Origin: Pseudomonadota bacterium
GTDB taxonomy: Bacteria > Pseudomonadota > Alphaproteobacteria > Sphingomonadales > Sphingomonadaceae
Assembly: GCA_023413015.1 (NCBI GenBank)
Contig: JAEZQR010000110.1
Coordinates: 1 to 6,447 of the forward strand
Reading direction: 5' to 3'
Length of the DNA stretch: 6,447 nt
Made by a program: the position numbers and the translations under genes. Below are positions 1 to 3,652 of this stretch, piece by piece; within the stretch, counting starts at the first letter, position 1, and each line of letters opens with the position of its first letter. The notes under the pieces were generated by a model. It saw only the letters and a program-made list of their open reading frames with translations, was not told the DNA's origin and made no database searches.

Positions 1-10
1 CACGTCTCCG

Positions 11-604
11 CTATGGACGTTTCGGCCGAACCAGCGGCAGCATGCGCGCCAGCACGTCGTCGCGGTCGAGGAAGTGATGCTTGAGCGCACCGGCGACGTG
101 CAGCACGAGCAGGCCGACCGTCGTGAATGCTAGGATTCCATGCGCTTCATGCGCAAAGTCGCCCAAGCCTTTGCCGACTGGCAGCTTCGGCACTTCGAAC
201 AGCCCGAAGTAGATGATCGGATAGCGCCCGCTAGACGACATGATGTAGCCGGCAAACGGTACCGCAATCATAAGGAAGTAAAAGACTAGATGATTGCCGC
301 GCGCCAGCGCGATCTCCCACCGCGCCATATGCTCGGGAAGGCGCGGGAAGCCGTGCCTGACGCGCCACGCCAGACGCATGAGGCTGAGCACGAGCACCGT
401 CAGGCCGATCGATTTGTGGATGTTGACGATCAGGACGCCGCGGGCCCGCTCGGCCGCGTCGGGGCTGTCCAGCAGACCCTCGAAGATCAGGGCACCGATG
501 ACGTTGCCGATGATCATCAATGCGATCAGCCAGTGCAGCGTGATCGCAACCTTGGAATAGCGGCTATGGGAATAGCGGTCCGCGTCGTCCGCGATGGTGG
601 CCAT
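11..604 (-). CDS. Cytochrome b561 family protein, four-helix di-heme membrane protein
   Basis: This 197-residue protein belongs to the prokaryotic cytochrome b561 family: inner-membrane proteins that bind two b-type hemes and pass electrons between the quinone pool and a partner or oxidant. Four hydrophobic helices are visible, at about residues 19-41, 62-80, 105-122 and 155-176. Histidines at the expected places are H24 (in LHW), H63 (in NIHKSIG), H152 or H155 (in FAHEAHG) and H169 (in VLHVAGALKHH). The length is close to the family norm of about 175-200 residues, so the gene looks complete, ending in TAG. The ATG start is supported by a GGAGG Shine-Dalgarno sequence eight bases upstream, unusually buried in a perfect hairpin (611-637). 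The gene follows the sapC gene by 64 bases on the same strand. The family call is secure; the electron donor and acceptor cannot be read from the sequence. Confidence 0.93.
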   Translation of the reverse strand: MATIADDADRYSHSRYSKVAITLHWLIALMIIGNVIGALIFEGLLDSPDAAERARGVLIVNIHKSIGLTVLVLSLMRLAWRVRHGFPRLPEHMARWEIALARGNHLVFYFLMIAVPFAGYIMSSSGRYPIIYFGLFEVPKLPVGKGLGDFAHEAHGILAFTTVGLLVLHVAGALKHHFLDRDDVLARMLPLVRPKRP

Positions 605-610
605 AGGCTC

Positions 611-637
611 GTCCTCCCTCCGTTGTGGAGGGAGGAC
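611..637 (-). promoter_or_regulatory. Perfect stem-loop enclosing the ribosome binding site of the b561 gene
   Basis: On the minus strand the order is GTCCTCCCTCC, loop ACAAC, GGAGGGAGGAC, then six bases (GAGCCT) and the ATG of the cytochrome gene. The two 11-base arms are exact complements. The 3' arm holds the Shine-Dalgarno core GGAGG (613-617), eight bases from the start codon, so the folded RNA would hide it. Neither strand shows a T-run after the stem, which argues against an ordinary intrinsic terminator for the upstream sapC gene, although a terminator role is not excluded. The structure is seen directly; the regulatory role is inferred. Confidence 0.6.
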
Positions 638-668
638 TGTAGCCGAGGTTACGCGATACGGAAGTGGC

Positions 669-1433
669 TTAGGCCGCGGCCGACGCCGTCTGGCGCGCGA
701 ACAGCTCGCGGACCAGGCTCAGGCTGAACAGATGCGCGTAGATGATGGCGGCCATGCCGTTGCCGACGAGCTTGCGCACCTGGTCGCCGCGAAGCTCGCG
801 CAGCTTTTCCTCGTTCACCATGCGGAAGCCGCGATAGACCGCCGGCTGCTCCATACCGGGCTGCTGGATGGTGACCTCGCCGTCCATCAGCAGGTCGAGC
901 TTCTGCATCTCCTCGACGAACATGCGCGTGCGGCCGACCGACTGTTCGAACTGTTCGCAGAACTCGAGGATCGCCTTGGTCTGGTCGGTCGGCTGCTCGC
1001 CGTCGAACAGCGCGACACCGTCCTCATTGCCCTCACCGACCAAGTCCGACGTATCGTCGAAGCACAGGGTCAGCTCTTCGCTGTCCGGACGCATCTTGGC
1101 GAGCATGAACGGATAGCGGCGGACATAGGCCGGGATGTAGACGTCCTGGCGCCAGTTGCCCTCGGCATCGACAAACATGTTCGCGCCCTCGGACAGCCCG
1201 AGGAGCGCGAGCGGCGCCGGGTTCTCGCCGACGCCGAACACGATCGGGTAGAAGCGCTGCGCCACCACGAACTCGTCGACCGTCAGCGGCACGGCGTGCG
1301 TCTTGTGCGCCTCCGGGAACGTCGAGCGCATGCGAAGCTTGTGCTTCGGGTGCAGCTGCGACGAGAGCGGCGCGAGCGAATCGTAGAAAAGCGGCAGAAC
1401 CTGCTGGTTCTGAGCGGCCGGATTGGTAGCCAT
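669..1433 (-). CDS. SapC family protein
   Basis: This 254-residue protein matches the SapC family (Pfam PF07277), whose name comes from a Campylobacter fetus S-layer locus. The biochemical role in proteobacteria such as this one is not established. Family features in order are LPLFY near the N-terminus (13-17), HAVPLTVDEF (46-55), YPIVF (62-66), an LLGL..G.N.FVD block (77-89), W94, YIPAYVRRYPF (99-109), the central FDGEQPT segment, and a C-terminal part with GFRMVNEEKLREL followed by an IYAHLFSL stretch. There is no signal peptide or membrane helix, so the protein is probably cytoplasmic or peripheral. The length is typical for the family. The ATG is preceded by GAGGT about ten bases upstream and the gene ends in TAA. 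In sphingomonads sapC genes commonly lie near TonB-dependent receptors, and one starts 2.2 kb away on the other strand. The family call is firm; function is unknown. Confidence 0.92.
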   Translation of the reverse strand: MATNPAAQNQQVLPLFYDSLAPLSSQLHPKHKLRMRSTFPEAHKTHAVPLTVDEFVVAQRFYPIVFGVGENPAPLALLGLSEGANMFVDAEGNWRQDVYIPAYVRRYPFMLAKMRPDSEELTLCFDDTSDLVGEGNEDGVALFDGEQPTDQTKAILEFCEQFEQSVGRTRMFVEEMQKLDLLMDGEVTIQQPGMEQPAVYRGFRMVNEEKLRELRGDQVRKLVGNGMAAIIYAHLFSLSLVRELFARQTASAAA

Positions 1434-1462
1434 GTGAAAGTGGACCTCGTGAACGCATGGGC

Positions 1463-1524
1463 GCGGACGGTGCCCCCTGTCCGCTCAGAGCGTCCGCTTT
1501 AAATGCGCGGCAGGCCGGAGGCAA
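1463..1524 (-). promoter_or_regulatory. Candidate promoter and repeat-bearing leader of the sapC gene
   Basis: Read on the minus strand, the spacer between the FAD oxidase and sapC genes has TTGCCT (1524-1519), 15 bases, then TTTAAA (1503-1498). This is a possible -35/-10 pair with a short spacer and four of six matches in each box. Just downstream, AGCGGAC occurs twice (1498-1492 and 1485-1479). A complementary GTCCGC follows at 1468-1463, able to pair with either copy. The nearer pairing gives a 6-bp stem with a 10-base loop and no T-run. The words are seen directly; a promoter, a regulator site or a weak terminator for the upstream gene are all possible readings. Confidence 0.25.
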
Positions 1525-1526
1525 GG

Positions 1527-2930
1527 CTAGAGCAGCTTGCCCGGGTTCATTATGCCATGCGGGTCGAGCGCGACCTTTATAGCCCGCATGGCAGCGAGCT
1601 TCGTCGGATCGCCCAGCCGCACCAGCTCGGCCCGCTTGAGCGTCCCGATGCCGTGTTCGGCCGAGATCGAGCCGCCATGGGCATGGGTGATGTCGTTCAC
1701 CATCCGCGTGATCGCTTCCGCATGCGTCCGGAAGCTCTCGTAGCTTTCCCCCGCCGGGGGCCGAGCATTGAAGTGGACGTTGCCGTCGCCAAGATGCCCG
1801 AAGGCCAGCACGCGTGCGCCGGGCCAGCCACGCTCGACCGTCGGCGTCGCTTCGGCGAGGAAGGCCGGCATCCGGGCGACCGGCACCGAAACATCGTGCT
1901 TTACCGAGGCGCCGTCAACGCGCTCGGCCTCGGGCAGGGTTTCGCGCAGCTTCCATAGCGCGGCCCGCTGCCCCTCGCTGGCCGCGATGACGGCATCCGC
2001 CACCTCGCCTGCCGCGATCGCTTCCCCGATCGCGGCCTCCAGCGCCTCATCGAGCGGATCGCCGTCCCGAGCCGATGTCGCCTCGACGAGCACGTACCAC
2101 GGGTGCACGAGGCCCATCGGATCGCGTGTGTCGGGGATATGCGCAAACACCAGATCGAGTCCGACGCGCGGCATCAGCTCGAAGCTGTCGATCTGGTCGC
2201 CGGTGGCCGCCCGCAGGCGCCCGAGCAGCGCCAAGGCCGCCTCGGGCGAGGCGAGCCCGATGAATGCGGTCGCCACGCTCCGCGGGCGCGGCACCAGCTT
2301 GAGCGCCGCGGCGGTCACGAAGCCAAGCGTTCCCTCCGCGCCGATCAGCAACTGCTTGATGTCGTAACCGGTGTTGTCCTTGCGCAGTGCCGATAGCTGA
2401 TTCAGCACCGATCCGTCGGGCAGCACCGCCTCGATCCCGAGCGTTAGCGCCCGCATGGTACCGTAGCGCAGCACCTGGACGCCGCCGGCATTCGTCGAGA
2501 TCAGGCCGCCGACGGTGGCGCTACCCTTGGCTCCCAGCGATAGCGGGAACATCCGGTCCGCCCCGCCTGCGGCTGCATGCACCTCGGCAAGCGTCACACC
2601 GGCCTCGGCGACCAGCGAATGATCCTGCGGATCGACCGACCGGATGCGCCGCATCCGCGCCAGCGATACGAGAACGGCCCCGCCTTCTGGCTCGGGGACG
2701 CTCGCGCCGCACAGGCTAGTGTTCCCGCCCTGCGGCACCAGGCCGATGCGGTGGGCCGCCGCCAAGCGAACGATGGCGGCAACTTCCGCGGTGCTCGCCG
2801 GACTGAGCATCAGCGATGCCATGCCCCGCTTACGCCCGCGCCAGTCGATCAGCCGCGGCTCCAACTCGGCAGGATCTTCGGTCCAGCCGCGGGGCCCGAC
2901 CACATCCTTCATCGCGTCTATGGCGTCCAT
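1527..2930 (-). CDS. FAD-binding oxidoreductase, D-2-hydroxyglutarate/D-lactate dehydrogenase type
   Basis: This 467-residue flavoprotein belongs to the vanillyl-alcohol-oxidase/PCMH superfamily, in the branch with GlcD, D-lactate dehydrogenase and D-2-hydroxyglutarate dehydrogenase. Such enzymes oxidise a D-2-hydroxyacid to the 2-oxoacid and hand electrons to a quinone, cytochrome or electron-transfer flavoprotein. The N-terminal FAD domain shows PQGGNTSL (66-73), ISTNAGG (144-150) and a GAEGTLGF block (197-204). The C-terminal substrate domain shows WKLRE with R329, KHDVSVP with K344, GHLGDGNVH (378-386) with two histidines, EHGIG (425-429) and the closing MNPGKLL. These match the arginine, lysine and metal-site histidines and glutamate described for D-2-hydroxyglutarate dehydrogenases, so the enzyme looks active. 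The length is normal for the family. There is no signal peptide and no Fe-S domain, unlike the longer YdiJ-type proteins. The start at 2930 has only a weak Shine-Dalgarno; M7 is an alternative. The exact substrate is not decided by the sequence. Confidence 0.92.
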   Translation of the reverse strand: MDAIDAMKDVVGPRGWTEDPAELEPRLIDWRGRKRGMASLMLSPASTAEVAAIVRLAAAHRIGLVPQGGNTSLCGASVPEPEGGAVLVSLARMRRIRSVDPQDHSLVAEAGVTLAEVHAAAGGADRMFPLSLGAKGSATVGGLISTNAGGVQVLRYGTMRALTLGIEAVLPDGSVLNQLSALRKDNTGYDIKQLLIGAEGTLGFVTAAALKLVPRPRSVATAFIGLASPEAALALLGRLRAATGDQIDSFELMPRVGLDLVFAHIPDTRDPMGLVHPWYVLVEATSARDGDPLDEALEAAIGEAIAAGEVADAVIAASEGQRAALWKLRETLPEAERVDGASVKHDVSVPVARMPAFLAEATPTVERGWPGARVLAFGHLGDGNVHFNARPPAGESYESFRTHAEAITRMVNDITHAHGGSISAEHGIGTLKRAELVRLGDPTKLAAMRAIKVALDPHGIMNPGKLL

Positions 2931-3016
2931 TCTGCCAGGATAAGGCGTTGACCCGCACAGCGTCGAGACCGCAAAGGTTCAGCGGACGTTCAATACGCCT
3001 GTCGAAGAAAGCCTAG
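2931..3016. promoter_or_regulatory. Divergent intergenic spacer
   Basis: These 86 bases separate the start codons of two divergent genes, the FAD oxidase (minus) and the small exported protein (plus), so both promoters should lie here or just inside the genes. A TTGACC word at 2948-2953 on the plus strand could be a -35 box, but no convincing -10 follows at the normal distance. AGCGGACG occurs at 2981-2988, the same word that is repeated in front of sapC. No strong hairpin is seen. Confidence 0.3.
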
Positions 3017-3427
3017 ATGATACGACGGCTGACCCTTCTTGCCGCGGCGCTGGCGCTTGCTCCACCGGCTGCCGCCGAGCCACCCAAGATGCGCAAGGTA
3101 CCGGTGCGCCCGTCGATAGCCGACTATAAGGAATCACAGAGCCTCTTGGAGCGGATCACCGGCAAGTCCCGCCGCGCCTGCATAGATAGCGAGCGCATCG
3201 CAGGCGCGATCGTCACCAGCGACCGCACTATCGACCTCGTCCTCGCCGGTGGAGAGCGCTGGCGGATGCGCTTCAAGGACGATTGTTCGGCGCTTTCATA
3301 CTATCGGGGCTTCTATTACCAGCAGACACGCGCTGGACGCCTCTGCGCCGGACGCGACGCTATCCGCGCCCGCTCGGGCGCCGAGTGCCCCATCGATACG
3401 CTTACGGCACTGAAAGTCCGGAAGTAA
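3017..3427 (+). CDS. Small exported protein with four cysteines, DUF6491-like
   Basis: This 136-residue protein starts with a clear signal peptide: MIRR, a hydrophobic Leu/Ala stretch, and a likely cleavage after AAA at residues 18-20. The mature part is about 116 residues and probably periplasmic. It has four cysteines, C55 (in RRACIDSERI), C90 (in DDCSAL), C110 (in GRLCAG) and C124 (in AECPI), enough for two disulfides. The CIDS.RI....V..DRTID..L.GG pattern followed by a cysteine-bearing strand resembles small sphingomonad proteins now grouped as DUF6491, but this assignment is from memory of the pattern and is tentative. No catalytic motif is recognised. The ATG has a purine-rich stretch (GAAGAAAG, 3004-3011) as a weak ribosome binding site. 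The next in-frame methionine, M25, would remove the signal peptide, which supports this start. A stem-loop follows nine bases after the stop codon. The protein is real with good confidence; its function is unknown. Confidence 0.8.
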   Translation: MIRRLTLLAAALALAPPAAAEPPKMRKVPVRPSIADYKESQSLLERITGKSRRACIDSERIAGAIVTSDRTIDLVLAGGERWRMRFKDDCSALSYYRGFYYQQTRAGRLCAGRDAIRARSGAECPIDTLTALKVRK

Positions 3428-3435
3428 CCCGAAGC

Positions 3436-3457
3436 ACCGTTGCAAATAAGCGACGGT
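3436..3457 (+). terminator. Candidate terminator hairpin after the small exported protein gene
   Basis: ACCGTTGC (3436-3443), loop AAATAA, and GCGACGGT (3450-3457) form an 8-bp stem with one U-G wobble, beginning nine bases after the TAA stop. What follows (TCAAGCCCTTACC) has no strong T-run, so if it terminates transcription it does so weakly or with help. Because the arms are nearly palindromic it could also be a protein binding site for the downstream receptor gene. Confidence 0.4.
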
Positions 3458-3652
3458 TCAAGCCCTTACCTGTCAAAACCCGTAGATATACCTTGCCCTT
3501 GCTGGACAAGGCTCTCGCTTCGTTGTTCAAATGCAACGCAAGCGGCAGAGGGAGCATGTCTTTTAGGCCGCGCTCCTTGGGCCGAAGCCGCCGGACAATC
3601 CGCGCCAGACGGATGACGGCGGGCCGACATAACCTGGGGAGGATCTCGGAAC
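3458..3652 (+). promoter_or_regulatory. Upstream region of the TonB-dependent receptor gene
   Basis: This stretch carries no supported gene and should hold the receptor's promoter and leader. TATACC at 3487-3492 is the best -10 candidate, with only a poor -35 (CTTACC, 3465-3470) 16 bases upstream; if used, the 5' leader would be about 150 bases. An 18-base interrupted palindrome, CGTTG, eight bases, CAACG (3521-3538), could be a regulator site. GGAGC (3551-3555) and GCTCC (3572-3576) could form a short stem. None of these is strong enough to name a regulator. Confidence 0.2.
3636..3643 (+). promoter_or_regulatory. Strong ribosome binding site of the receptor gene
   Basis: GGGGAGGA lies nine bases before the ATG at 3653. 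It is an almost ideal Shine-Dalgarno sequence, much stronger than that of the small gene upstream. It fixes the start codon together with the signal peptide that begins right there. Confidence 0.8.

Noticed and set aside
611..637. The perfect hairpin as an intrinsic terminator of the sapC gene
   Set aside because: No T-run follows the stem on either strand, and the b561 start codon comes only six bases later. A ribosome-site-masking role fits better, though termination cannot be fully excluded.
594..1502. Long plus-strand open frame (302 codons) opposite the sapC gene
   Set aside because: It is antisense to a clearly recognised SapC protein. Its translation is rich in Arg, His, Leu and Val with no family signature, as expected from a mirror frame in GC-rich DNA.
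1768..2367. Plus-strand frame of 199 codons opposite the FAD oxidase
   Set aside because: It is Ser/Ala/Arg-rich with no motif and is antisense to the conserved FAD and substrate domains.
2948..2976. TTGACC as the -35 box of a promoter for the small exported protein
   Set aside because: The bases 17 positions further on (GCAAAG) bear little likeness to a -10 box.
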